Shown piece after piece: positions 26,745 through 34,561 of a stretch of 59,347 bases of DNA (position 1 is the stretch's first letter; every line of letters begins with the position of its first letter). This DNA comes from Candidatus Woesearchaeota archaeon (GTDB taxonomy: Archaea > Nanobdellota > Nanobdellia > Woesearchaeales > GW2011-AR4). The notes beneath the pieces are model-generated. The model did no database searches and was not told the origin of the DNA. It saw only the letters and a program-made list of their open reading frames with translations. The stretch lies in the NCBI GenBank assembly GCA_018303655.1, contig JAGVXT010000028.1:1-59347 (forward strand), written 5' to 3'. Position numbers and translations under genes: made by a program.

Positions 26745-27983
26745 TTACCCGCCTACGTTAAACCCATACCTATAACTTGGCAAGCTTGTGATAATGCCTT
26801 TCAGCTGCTTTATCCTCTTCTTTATCTCCTCGCTTTTGCTGTGGCCAAGCTCGACAGCTTTCTCATAGGCATTAATTGCTTTTCCAAAGTCGCCTTTTTT
26901 GTCAAGGGCAATGCCAAGATTGTAAAATCCAATAGTATTGTTGGGATTGATCTTTGTGCCTATTTCCAGCATCTGCACCGCTGAATCATAATTTCCCATT
27001 TTTTCAAAAACAGCCCCTAAATTGTTATATATAGTATATTTGTTTGGGTTGAGGAGTATAGCCTTTGTAAGATTCCTGTAAGCTTCTTGCAGCATGCCTT
27101 TTTTCAGATAGCAAACTCCAAGGCTTTGAAATGCCTCGCTGTTTTCTTTTATCCGCAATGATTCAGTATAGTTTTTAATTGCTGCATCATAGTCTTTCTG
27201 CTTTTCATATACAATCCCAAGCTCATACAAAGCCATGCTGTGCTTTGGGTTTAAGCCAATTGATTTTTTCAGTGATTTTATTGCATCCTCAATGTTGTTG
27301 TTTTCCTTATATAAAATTCCTAATTCAAAATATGGGTTAGCGTCTGGATTTTGCTTTGCTTTCTTCTTGCAAAGCTCAAGGTAAATCCTCAGCTTTTCCT
27401 TCCTTGCCTTTTCGTCTGCGTTGCCGTAGTGGTGAATTGCCACCGATGCCGCAGCAATCTTCCCCTTTTTTGCCTCTATCGACGGCTCGACAAGCTCGTG
27501 GACAGTTCCCTGAAACTGATAGCCTTTTTTATTCCTGAAAAGCCTTGCTATAAAAGAGCCGTACCAGCCTGAATAAGCCTTTCCATTCCTTTTGTGCTCA
27601 TCATTGACAAAGCCTGCAATATTTGTTTCATTTGTATAGTTTTTTTGAAGGAACAGGAAAGCGTCTGTTTCTTTGTCATTTACTAAACCTTTTATTGCCT
27701 TTAAGCCGTCTTCATCCAATGTTTCATCAGCGTCAAGCACAAGAATCCATTCTTTTGCAGCGTGCTTTATGCTCTCATTCCTTGCAGCAGAGAAATCATC
27801 TTGCCATTTAAAGTCTATGATCTTGGCATTAAATTTCTTTGCTATCTCCTTTGTTTTGTCGGTGCTGCCCGTATCTACTATTATTATTTCATCTGCTATG
27901 CTCTTGACGCTGTTCAGGCATTGTTCTAGAAGCTTCTCCTCATTCTTTGCCATCATGCATAAAGAGATTGTTGGATTGGGCAT
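26745..27983 (-). CDS. family 2 glycosyltransferase with TPR repeats
   Basis: 412 residues. GT-A domain: ISLCMMAKNEEKLLEQCLNS, IIIVDTGSTDKT and the DxD-like LVLDADETL (about 81-89). After about residue 210 come five to six tetratricopeptide repeats (for example ALYELGIVYEKQKDYDAAIK, TIYNNLGAVFEKMGNYDSAV). This layout is common in archaeal and bacterial cell-surface glycan genes. No membrane helix, so it is cytoplasmic. The acceptor is unknown; surface or S-layer glycosylation is a guess from the general family. Confidence 0.88.
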   Translation of the reverse strand: MPNPTISLCMMAKNEEKLLEQCLNSVKSIADEIIIVDTGSTDKTKEIAKKFNAKIIDFKWQDDFSAARNESIKHAAKEWILVLDADETLDEDGLKAIKGLVNDKETDAFLFLQKNYTNETNIAGFVNDEHKRNGKAYSGWYGSFIARLFRNKKGYQFQGTVHELVEPSIEAKKGKIAAASVAIHHYGNADEKARKEKLRIYLELCKKKAKQNPDANPYFELGILYKENNNIEDAIKSLKKSIGLNPKHSMALYELGIVYEKQKDYDAAIKNYTESLRIKENSEAFQSLGVCYLKKGMLQEAYRNLTKAILLNPNKYTIYNNLGAVFEKMGNYDSAVQMLEIGTKINPNNTIGFYNLGIALDKKGDFGKAINAYEKAVELGHSKSEEIKKRIKQLKGIITSLPSYRYGFNVGG

Positions 27984-28044
27984 GAATACGGGAAATTTTT
28001 GTAATTATTTAAATTATTGTTTTAAGCGAATTCAAAGCAAAAGA

Positions 28045-28073
28045 TTTATATAGTACTTAAGTATATAAGTACT
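28045..28073 (+). promoter_or_regulatory. vapBC promoter with palindromic operator
   Basis: TATA box TTTATATA (28045-28052) is followed by the inverted repeat AGTACTTA (28052-28059), spacer AGTATA, TAAGTACT (28066-28073). It ends one base before ATG 28075. Its position over the expected transcription start fits autorepression by the antitoxin. Confidence 0.6.
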
Positions 28074-28074
28074 T

Positions 28075-28341
28075 ATGGTATTAAAAGTTGAGTTGGAAAA
28101 GGAGCTAGAGAATAAGTTTAGGGAGGCTGCGATGAAGAAATACGGCTATCAAAAAGGCTCTTTGCAGAAGGCAACAAAAGAGGCCTTAGGAAATTGGGTA
28201 ATGCAGCAATCTACAAAAGTCCCTAAAGTCAAAGACCCATTTAAATTGGTAAGGGGTATGTTAAGCGATTTGAAAGGCAAAACAACATCTGTAGAATTAC
28301 AGCACGAGGCTGTCAAGTTATGGGCAAAGAAACATTCATAG
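28075..28341 (+). CDS. VapB-like antitoxin
   Basis: 88 residues, basic, helical. The N-terminus MVLKVELEKELENKFREAAM resembles ribbon-helix-helix antitoxins, and the C-terminal half would contact the toxin. It overlaps the next PIN gene by 22 bp and stands directly behind a palindromic operator, both typical of TA pairs. The domain type is an inference. Confidence 0.7.
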   Translation: MVLKVELEKELENKFREAAMKKYGYQKGSLQKATKEALGNWVMQQSTKVPKVKDPFKLVRGMLSDLKGKTTSVELQHEAVKLWAKKHS

Positions 28342-28727
28342 ATGCAAATATCTTTCTTGAAATATTTTTCGATGATTACAAAGCCGAGGAATGCGAAAGA
28401 TTCCTGAAATCTTTGGAGACCAATGATGAAATTGGGATTACCACTGACTTCTTGGTTTATGCCTGCCTTATTGGAATAGAAAATAGATTTAAAGACTACA
28501 AAAAGCTAGAAAATGCACTGGTATTTTTTACCAGCTGCCCCAATTTAAGGATTTTAATTCCTTCCTTCGACGAATTGGAATATGCAATTAAAATATCAAA
28601 AGCAGAAAAGCTGGATTTCGATGACAGTCTTGTTGTTGCATGCATGAACAGTCATGGCATAACAGAATTGGCTTCTTTAGACAGGCACTTTGACAAAGCC
28701 AAGGGAATCAAAAGGATTGAATTGTAA
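28320..28727 (+). CDS. PIN-domain toxin
   Basis: 135 residues with PIN signatures FIDANIFLEIFF (Asp8), FLVYACLIGIENRF and LDFDDSLVVACM, and SLDRHFDKAKGI near the end. Second toxin-antitoxin pair of the window, unlike the 26063 pair in antitoxin type. Translation probably coupled to the overlapping antitoxin. Confidence 0.85.
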   Translation: MGKETFIDANIFLEIFFDDYKAEECERFLKSLETNDEIGITTDFLVYACLIGIENRFKDYKKLENALVFFTSCPNLRILIPSFDELEYAIKISKAEKLDFDDSLVVACMNSHGITELASLDRHFDKAKGIKRIEL

Positions 28728-28744
28728 TTTAAGGCAATTACAAT
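28721..28744 (+). terminator. hairpin at the end of the PIN toxin gene
   Basis: ATTGTAATT (28721-28729) and AATTACAAT (28736-28744) are perfect 9-bp inverted arms around a 6-nt loop, spanning the stop codon. They could end or protect the transcript. The right arm is part of a 19-bp direct repeat. Confidence 0.45.
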
Positions 28745-28754
28745 ATTGAAAACA
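28736..28754 (+). repeat. left copy of a 19-bp direct repeat
   Basis: AATTACAATATTGAAAACA, identical to 29342-29360. The two copies bracket the gene pair 28786-29327. Confidence 0.85.
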
Positions 28755-28785
28755 GCGAAAGCAATAAAAAGAAATTAATAATTTA

Positions 28786-29088
28786 ATGTTTATGGCGTGG
28801 ATTTTTGAGGTTAAAGACAAATCTGGCAGGAAAATTCACCTCTCAGATGAAAGATGGAAGCATCTCAATCAAGAGCATCCTGAAGTCGCGCCTTACATTG
28901 AAAATATAAAAGAAACGCTAAAAAATCCTCTTAAAATTACCACTTATGAATTTGACGAGAATGTTAGATACTATTACAGATATTTTAAAGAAAGAGAATC
29001 AGAAGCAAAATACCTTCTCGTAATCGTTAAGTATTTAAATAACCATGGCTTTATAATCACAACATATTTTGTTAGGAACATAAAATGA
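28786..29088 (+). CDS. putative toxin-like small protein (PBECR/RelE-like), paired with DUF2283
   Basis: 100 residues: DERWKHLNQEHPEVAPYIENIKETL...RYYYRYFKERESEAKYLLVIVKYLN...ITTYFVRNIK. The His-rich start of the helix, the strand pattern and the partner resemble small nuclease-like toxins encoded with DUF2283 proteins; I am not sure of the family. A second start at Met3 (28792) is possible. The next gene overlaps by 4 bp (ATGA). Confidence 0.65.
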   Translation: MFMAWIFEVKDKSGRKIHLSDERWKHLNQEHPEVAPYIENIKETLKNPLKITTYEFDENVRYYYRYFKERESEAKYLLVIVKYLNNHGFIITTYFVRNIK

Positions 29089-29327
29089 AAGGACCAATGC
29101 GAGTTTATTATGATGAGGAAGGGGATTTTTTAGAAATCTCTGTAGGAAAACCGTCGAAATGTTATGCTTCTGAGTTAGGACAAGGAGTTTTCCTTAGAAA
29201 AGATGAAAAAACAGAAGAAGTAAAAAGTATTGGTATTCTTGGTTTTAAAAAACGAACTAAAGATCTTAAAGACATCAAACTAGATATTCCGGTTGAGGTT
29301 AATTTCTCAACAATTGTTAGTTCTTAG
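29085..29327 (+). CDS. DUF2283 family protein, likely antitoxin
   Basis: 80 residues with the DUF2283 pattern: MRVYYDEEGDFLEISVG near the start, then GQGVFLRKDEKTEEVKSIGI and LGFKKRTKDLKDIKLDIPVE. These proteins commonly accompany small toxin genes. ATGA overlap shows coupling to the 28786 gene. The stop lies at the start of a GGTTGTTT/AAACAACC hairpin (29327-29334 and 29356-29363). Confidence 0.72.
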   Translation: MKGPMRVYYDEEGDFLEISVGKPSKCYASELGQGVFLRKDEKTEEVKSIGILGFKKRTKDLKDIKLDIPVEVNFSTIVSS

Positions 29328-29341
29328 GTTGTTTAATACCA

Positions 29342-29360
29342 AATTACAATATTGAAAACA
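29342..29360 (+). repeat. right copy of the 19-bp direct repeat
   Basis: Identical to 28736-28754. Here it sits in the loop and right arm of the hairpin that follows the DUF2283 gene. Confidence 0.85.
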
Positions 29361-29455
29361 ACCAAAGATATATAAAACCCATGATAAACCTATTATTTTC
29401 GTACGTAAAAACGTTATATATATACTAAAATATATATCTTTGAGTATGTGATAAT

Positions 29456-29476
29456 ACCAAAAGCTTTAAATATGAA
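29456..29476 (+). promoter_or_regulatory. S-layer gene promoter
   Basis: ACCAAAAGCTTTAAATATGA is a strong BRE/TATA, almost the same as the Bat operon promoter at 17647. It predicts a start near 29495 and an untranslated leader of about 100 nt, unusual in a window of mostly leaderless genes. Confidence 0.6.
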
Positions 29477-29527
29477 TAATATTAATTTAGTTGATTAAGA
29501 ACGCTTTGCAAGAGGTGTTCCTACACA

Positions 29528-29554
29528 GTATAGTATTTAAAAGAAATATTATAC
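29528..29554 (+). promoter_or_regulatory. 5' leader hairpin of the S-layer mRNA
   Basis: GTATAGTATTT (29528-29538) pairs with AAATATTATAC (29544-29554) over 11 bp with one G-U, loop AAAAG. Further on, AAACAC/GTGTTT (about 29573-29590) closes a small hairpin whose loop and right arm hold the ribosome-binding site GGAGGTG. These may stabilise the mRNA or tune its translation. Confidence 0.5.
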
Positions 29555-29595
29555 GATAAAAATAAAACAAAAAAACACTTGGAGGTGTTTGTAAG

Positions 29596-32211
29596 ATGAG
29601 ATTTCAAAAAGCTATAAAGAGGATGATTGCATTAGGAACAGGAGCTATTATGGTTGGCTCAAGCGTATTCGCAGCAGCAGATTTGGCAATGTATCCAAAT
29701 CAGTTTATTAAAGACGGCAAATTCAGCGGAGTTCTAGTCGTTGGAGACAAGGCAGCTGCAGAAGATGTTATCGGTATTTCTGACATAGTTTCAAGCTTGC
29801 AGTTCGCAGCAACAAAGAAAGTGGCAACCACAACAGCAGGAGCTGTTACAGTTGAAGGCGATGCATGGAAAGTAGGGACATCAAACCACTTGGAATTAAG
29901 CGAAGATGTAGTAGCGGCAAATGACGCCTATGAAACAATAAGAAATATTACCACATATGTTGATAAAAGCAATTTAAAAGCATTGGCATCCGGCTCTATT
30001 ACAAACAATAAAGTTACATCACCATACAACCAGTACCTATACTTGTTAGGGCCAGGAGGAGACGGGGTAATAGAAAGTGGTTATGTAACATACAGTGAAA
30101 ATGATGAAGATGTTACAGCAGATTTTCTATATTTCAAATCTGGGAGAGAGATAGCAAGGTATTTGATAGAGTTCACAACAGCATTGGAAAGTGATGTTGA
30201 TGACTCAGCTGGCTCAGCATCAACTACTGGATTGTTCTTGACAGACTTTCAGGATGTTGATTTGACATTATTTGGCAAGAAATACACAATAGTGACTGCA
30301 AAGAGAACAACAACTCTTGGAGCCAATGTTGTATTAACCCTAATGGGCGGTGCAGGAAAAGACACAATGATAGAAAAGCAGACAAAGACATACACAATTG
30401 GCGGAAAAGACTATGAGGTAACACTGCAGTTTGTTGATGCAGACGAAGCGCAGTTTGTCATTAATGGTCAGACAACAAGAAAAATGAAGGATGGGGACAC
30501 TGACAAGCTGGCAGACGGGACAACTGTTGGAGTAACAGATGTGCTGTACCAAGACTATGCAGGAGGTATCCATAGCGCAACATTCTTCTTAGGGGCAAAC
30601 AAATTGGAGCTAAAGGATACAGACATAACTAATGTCGATTCTAGTAATGCCCTAAAAGTGGATGACAATACAATAGATGATGCAGTAGTAATTATAGAAG
30701 GTTCTGACACAAACTCAACCTTTAAAATTACCAGAATTCATGTAAACATGAGTGCTGATGACAACTATTTTGTAGCTTCAGGAAAAAAGCTTAGTGACGC
30801 AATCAAACAGGAAGGCGGCACAAGCGCAGAGCCTCAAGTATTGTTCACAGAGAACTGGGACATCGAATACAAAGGCTTGACAAAAGTAAACACAGAGAAG
30901 ATAAGAGTTAAAACAAGTGGTTCAAGCCAGTACAATCTTGAGTTTGTAGATGGAGACGGCAACAAGGTTGATGTGCCGATTGTGAAAGCAGTAGCAGCAA
31001 GCAGAGCGTTATTCGGCGACTCAGACAAGCCATTCATCAACATGGAAAACGTAACAATAAAAAAGGATGCGTACTTTGTTGTTACAGACGGCTCTAGAAA
31101 AAGAGGAGAAAGAAAGACTTATGTGCTTCAGTATAAAGGCGCTGACAAAGTAACTGCTGACAACCCCGTGCTTAAGTTTAAGAATGTGGGAAGCGGCACT
31201 ACAATAGAGCAAACTTATTCAGCAGGTACAGGTAGTGGAAGCCAACAGTTAGCCACATTGAAACTCGGCGGTGCTGATTTTAGGGTATACAACACAAGTA
31301 ATAGTACGAACGATGGTGACTTATCGGGTAACATCTTAGTAAATGACTTCGGTATATTGGTTGATTTGGATGCAAGCGGTGGTATAAACGCTGTCGTCAA
31401 CTCAACTGTCAACATTACCACAAAGTATGGTGCAGAAATTGGATTAACTAACCTAACTGACCCATCTGGTATAACAAACAGTGTAGTTATAACAATAAAA
31501 ACACCAGATGCTGAATTTGAAGGCAATGCAAAAGACACTATAGAAGATTTGAGAGCAATGGACTATGCGCTTAACCTAAGTGCAGATTCCAGCACAAAGG
31601 TTGCAATGTCAGTGTTAACTGCATTTACAGCTGGCCAACGAGGAACAAGGTTGACAGAAAGAACACCAGATGGGGAGACAAATGTCCAGTATGGATATAC
31701 AAGCTATGGGGCATTCATAACAAGGGATTCTCCATCAAGCGACCCAGGCACATTAACTGTGGACTACCCAGAATCGCAAATGTACCCGCAGGTTTACGTT
31801 GCAGCCAAAGGAGCTTCATTCAGTGAGTCTGGAGCAACAACAACAGACGCAGTAACTGTTCAAAGGATCCAAGTTGGAGCTGCAAAGCTAGCATCAGAGG
31901 TTTCTGATGTAAAGGCACAGAACGCAATCCTTGTAGGAGGACCATGCGCTAACGCAGCATCTGCAACAGTTATGGGCAACCCAACTGACTGCACAACAGG
32001 ATTCACGCCTGGAGAAGGTATGATTCAGCTATGGGAGCACACCAATGGCAATGTGGCTATGCTAGTAGCAGGATACGGAGCATTAGACACAAGGAACGCA
32101 GCGCAGGTTGTAGCTAACTACGGCGACTACAAAGCCAACTTAAAAGGCACAAAAGTAACCGTCAAGAAAGTAAACAACCAGTTGACAGTTGCTGCACCAG
32201 CAACAGTTTAA
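29596..32211 (+). CDS. S-layer protein (MJ type)
   Basis: 871 residues. A Sec signal peptide (about 1-27, KRMIALGTGAIMVGSSVFAA) precedes the typical archaeal S-layer N-terminal segment DLAMYPNQFIKDGKFSGVLV then VGDKAAAEDVIGISDIVSSL. Acidic, Thr/Ser-rich beta-structured body, with several N-x-S/T sites that could be glycosylated. The C-terminal region has a two-Cys loop (GGPCANAAS...PTDCTTGF) and ends in a basic TVKKVNNQLTV strand with no membrane anchor. GGAGGTG lies about 9 nt before the ATG. Expected to form the cell's protein coat. Confidence 0.9.
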   Translation: MRFQKAIKRMIALGTGAIMVGSSVFAAADLAMYPNQFIKDGKFSGVLVVGDKAAAEDVIGISDIVSSLQFAATKKVATTTAGAVTVEGDAWKVGTSNHLELSEDVVAANDAYETIRNITTYVDKSNLKALASGSITNNKVTSPYNQYLYLLGPGGDGVIESGYVTYSENDEDVTADFLYFKSGREIARYLIEFTTALESDVDDSAGSASTTGLFLTDFQDVDLTLFGKKYTIVTAKRTTTLGANVVLTLMGGAGKDTMIEKQTKTYTIGGKDYEVTLQFVDADEAQFVINGQTTRKMKDGDTDKLADGTTVGVTDVLYQDYAGGIHSATFFLGANKLELKDTDITNVDSSNALKVDDNTIDDAVVIIEGSDTNSTFKITRIHVNMSADDNYFVASGKKLSDAIKQEGGTSAEPQVLFTENWDIEYKGLTKVNTEKIRVKTSGSSQYNLEFVDGDGNKVDVPIVKAVAASRALFGDSDKPFINMENVTIKKDAYFVVTDGSRKRGERKTYVLQYKGADKVTADNPVLKFKNVGSGTTIEQTYSAGTGSGSQQLATLKLGGADFRVYNTSNSTNDGDLSGNILVNDFGILVDLDASGGINAVVNSTVNITTKYGAEIGLTNLTDPSGITNSVVITIKTPDAEFEGNAKDTIEDLRAMDYALNLSADSSTKVAMSVLTAFTAGQRGTRLTERTPDGETNVQYGYTSYGAFITRDSPSSDPGTLTVDYPESQMYPQVYVAAKGASFSESGATTTDAVTVQRIQVGAAKLASEVSDVKAQNAILVGGPCANAASATVMGNPTDCTTGFTPGEGMIQLWEHTNGNVAMLVAGYGALDTRNAAQVVANYGDYKANLKGTKVTVKKVNNQLTVAAPATV

Positions 32212-32240
32212 GGGTTTAAACCCTTTATTTTTCTTTCTTT
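32210..32240 (+). terminator. S-layer gene terminator
   Basis: The perfect palindrome AAGGGTTTAAACCCTT (32210-32225) begins at the stop codon and is followed by a T-rich tract, a hairpin/poly-T end fitting a highly expressed gene. Confidence 0.7.
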
Positions 32241-32283
32241 TTTATATATTTATTTTATTCTTGTTTTTACTTTTTAGAATAAT

Positions 32284-32409
32284 ATGAACAAATTAAACTC
32301 TCTGAAAGACACTTTTGGAAAATTAAAGAAATTCAAGGCAAAATCTAACAAATCTACAGAGGAAATGCTGAAAGAAGTTGATGAAGATTTAAAGAGCAAA
32401 TTTGACTAA
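32284..32409 (+). CDS. small acidic/basic helical protein, possible orphan antitoxin
   Basis: 41 residues: MNKLNSLKDTFGKLKKF, then KAKSNKSTEEMLKEVDEDLK. The STEEMLKEVDEDL ending resembles the tails of VapB-type antitoxins, but no toxin follows on this strand; mazF is convergent 11 bp away. It could be an antitoxin relic or a real small protein. Confidence 0.45.
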   Translation: MNKLNSLKDTFGKLKKFKAKSNKSTEEMLKEVDEDLKSKFD

Positions 32410-32420
32410 AATAGTAAACT

Positions 32421-32753
32421 CTATTGCTTTAATATTTCTATAATACCCTCAATCACTTCTTGAATTTTATTCTCCTTTAGCGAGCCAATTTTATATAAAA
32501 TAATTGATTTGTCTGCGGTAAAGATCCTGTTAGGCCTTATGTAGCTTTCCAAATCAAGTTTTCCCTGCTTAAAATCAGCATCTTTAAGGTTAATGGAATA
32601 CCTATCATCTCTTTGCCTGCTTGTTATTTGGCATAACACAACATCATCGCCCCCTAAAATTGCAATAATCAATGCAGGCCTTTTCTTGGAAGAGCTTAAA
32701 TCTGAGTATGGAAAAGGCAGAACAACTACGTCTCCTTTTACAAGTTTTTCCAT
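32421..32753 (-). CDS. mazF: MazF/PemK-like endoribonuclease toxin
   Basis: 110 residues, PemK/MazF fold. KGDVVVLPFPYSDLSSSKKRPALII is the N-terminal strand and active-site loop (shown here in parts: KGDVVVLPFPY, KKRPALII), then QITSRQ and the strand around YIRPNRIFTADKS. MazF toxins cut mRNA. It overlaps the antitoxin gene by 16 bp. Confidence 0.88.
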   Translation of the reverse strand: MEKLVKGDVVVLPFPYSDLSSSKKRPALIIAILGGDDVVLCQITSRQRDDRYSINLKDADFKQGKLDLESYIRPNRIFTADKSIILYKIGSLKENKIQEVIEGIIEILKQ

Positions 32754-33004
32754 GCCTCATCCTCTTCTTCTGTAAGCCACTCTTTCGCTAGAGAACTCTC
32801 GCTCATAATGTAATTTGATATGCCTTCTTTCCTTAAGTCTGCTTTTTTAAGATATTCCAATGGCCTTATCTCGACATGGTCGTTAAAAGCAAGCAATGCT
32901 AATTTTGAGCCTTCCTTAAAACCTTCCATTTTTCTTATATCTTTGGGTATTGCTATCTGCCCTTTTGATGTTATTTTTACTGTTTTTAATTCTTTCAATG
33001 TCAT
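32738..33004 (-). CDS. mazE: MazE-like AbrB antitoxin
   Basis: 88 residues from ATG 33004, preceded 5 nt away by AAAGGTGAT; an upstream GTG (33013) overlaps that site and is less likely. The AbrB domain VKITSKGQIAIPKDIRKMEG is followed by an acidic tail (LAKEWLTEEEDEAWKNL) typical of toxin-wrapping antitoxins. The promoter region (33014-33058) has two tandem AAAGTAAGA units (33026-33043) beside the TATA box, a likely operator. Confidence 0.87.
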   Translation of the reverse strand: MTLKELKTVKITSKGQIAIPKDIRKMEGFKEGSKLALLAFNDHVEIRPLEYLKKADLRKEGISNYIMSESSLAKEWLTEEEDEAWKNL

Positions 33005-33061
33005 TATAATCACCTTTGATTCTTAAAAGTAAGAAAAGTAAGAACTTATATATAAATGTTT

Positions 33062-34282
33062 TTAATCCAGCAATTCTCCTAGGAAGATATTATGCTTTGT
33101 CCTTTTAATCCTTAGCCTTACATTTCCCTCTTCCTTATAGCAGTTTGGCACAGAAATAAGCCTGTCTTTAGCGACTGCCAGCTTCTCATTGCCTATTCTG
33201 CCTGGCAAGACTATCTCTGCATCAATAACCTGGCCTTTTTTAAATGGCTTTGGGAACTCCGGCAGCTCTTCAACATCAAAAGCTGCCTTGTCAAAAACAA
33301 GCCGTACATTACACTTTTCCTCAAGCTCTCTCATTTTCTTGTAGAAATCTTCCATTGGAACTGAATCTACGGGGTTTCTGCCAAACCTGTAATTGAGCAT
33401 GTTCTGTATGCCTATTGGCGGGCAGTTTTTGCCAGCTCCAATCTCCTCAGCAAATTTTGCCAGCTTTGGCAGCTCTTCATCATTATAGCCCGGCATCCAA
33501 ACAGGCGCTATTATCAAGTCCATCCTGGTTGGGAGGTATCTTGCGATTTCAAGCACTTTGTTAAGATTATAAGGATAACCAGCTAACTTCTGAGCTTTTT
33601 CAGGATCCAAGGCGTTAAGCGACAAATTGATTCTTGTCAATCCAGCGTCTGCAAGCTCGTCGATATATTGCTTTGTGAGCAAAGTGCCGTTTGTGTCTAT
33701 TGAGCTTCTCTTGACACCTTTGACTGACATTATGCCTCTTACCAATTCAGCCATGTCAGCGTATAAAGTTGGCTCACCCTGGGCATTTATATGAGCATCT
33801 ATGTTGCTGCTTGCCTTAAACTCAACAATCTTCCTGAATTCATTGACTAAATAGTCTTTCTCAACAACAAAATCTGCTTTTCTTCTTGAGTAAGGCCCCT
33901 CATCAACAGAGCAGAAGATGCAGCCTATGTTGCAGCTTGTTATTGGCTTTACTTCAATTATATTTGTGCCACGGTCAATCAAGCCAAAATAGTTTGTCCC
34001 GATAAGAGGAATGCCGGAAGACTGGTGTATGTATATTGTTTTCTTGTTGTTAAGCCTGTTTTTTAAGTTCTTGAATGAGTTAAACAACAAAAACTCAAAC
34101 TTCTTTCTTGCGCTGTTTTCGGAAACATTCTTGAAAGTTATTGAATGCTTGTTTACCTCATAAGGGGCTATCCTGCTAAGATTGTCTTCTTCCAGATAAG
34201 TGTAGAATAATCTAAGAAAATTAACCTTTACCTTGCCTTTGTCTTTCTCAAAGCTCAAGTCCCTGAATACAAGCTCTGCCAT
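33062..34282 (-). CDS. radical SAM protein with TRAM-like C-terminal domain
   Basis: Radical SAM enzyme of the archaeal Fe-S oxidoreductase group (COG2100-like). The cluster motif CNIGCIFC (CxxxCxxC) lies near residue 130, followed by HINAQGEPTLYADMAELVRG and SSIDTNGTLL. The C-terminal 55 residues (KKGQVIDAEIVLPGRIGNEK to the end) resemble a TRAM RNA-binding domain. The reaction is unknown; a tRNA or rRNA modification role is plausible from the TRAM-like part. I chose ATG 34282 (406 residues) because TTTTTAAAA at about 34301-34309 is a TATA box placed for a leaderless start there. Confidence 0.82.
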   Translation of the reverse strand: MAELVFRDLSFEKDKGKVKVNFLRLFYTYLEEDNLSRIAPYEVNKHSITFKNVSENSARKKFEFLLFNSFKNLKNRLNNKKTIYIHQSSGIPLIGTNYFGLIDRGTNIIEVKPITSCNIGCIFCSVDEGPYSRRKADFVVEKDYLVNEFRKIVEFKASSNIDAHINAQGEPTLYADMAELVRGIMSVKGVKRSSIDTNGTLLTKQYIDELADAGLTRINLSLNALDPEKAQKLAGYPYNLNKVLEIARYLPTRMDLIIAPVWMPGYNDEELPKLAKFAEEIGAGKNCPPIGIQNMLNYRFGRNPVDSVPMEDFYKKMRELEEKCNVRLVFDKAAFDVEELPEFPKPFKKGQVIDAEIVLPGRIGNEKLAVAKDRLISVPNCYKEEGNVRLRIKRTKHNIFLGELLD

Positions 34283-34387
34283 AGCCAACAGCACGGAATG
34301 GAGTTTTAAAAAGGTATCTATACTCACGGATAATAATCATTGAGCAATAGTTATCCATTCGTAATACAAAGAAAACCTTATGGTTTT

Positions 34388-34460
34388 CTAGTGCTCGAAA
34401 ATCAGTGACATGCGAGGTTCGAGTTGTTCGCGAGCTTGCTCGTGAACTCGCAAGCAAAGT
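34388..34460 (+). repeat. palindromic element, copy D (short)
   Basis: Lies in the divergent gap before the GINS gene. Begins GTGCTCG, the reverse of the GAGCAC end of copies A-C, then CAGTGACATGCGAG exactly as in copy C, then the inverted pair GAGTTGTTCGCGAG/CTCGTGAACTC. Confidence 0.6.
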
Positions 34461-34561
34461 AAAGGCAACAATTATGCTCAATTATTTGTTGCCTTTACTA
34501 TGTGCCTTCCTTTAATCAAAAATTATTTAAAGAGCTTGGAATACTTCCCATTTGGGGGAAA

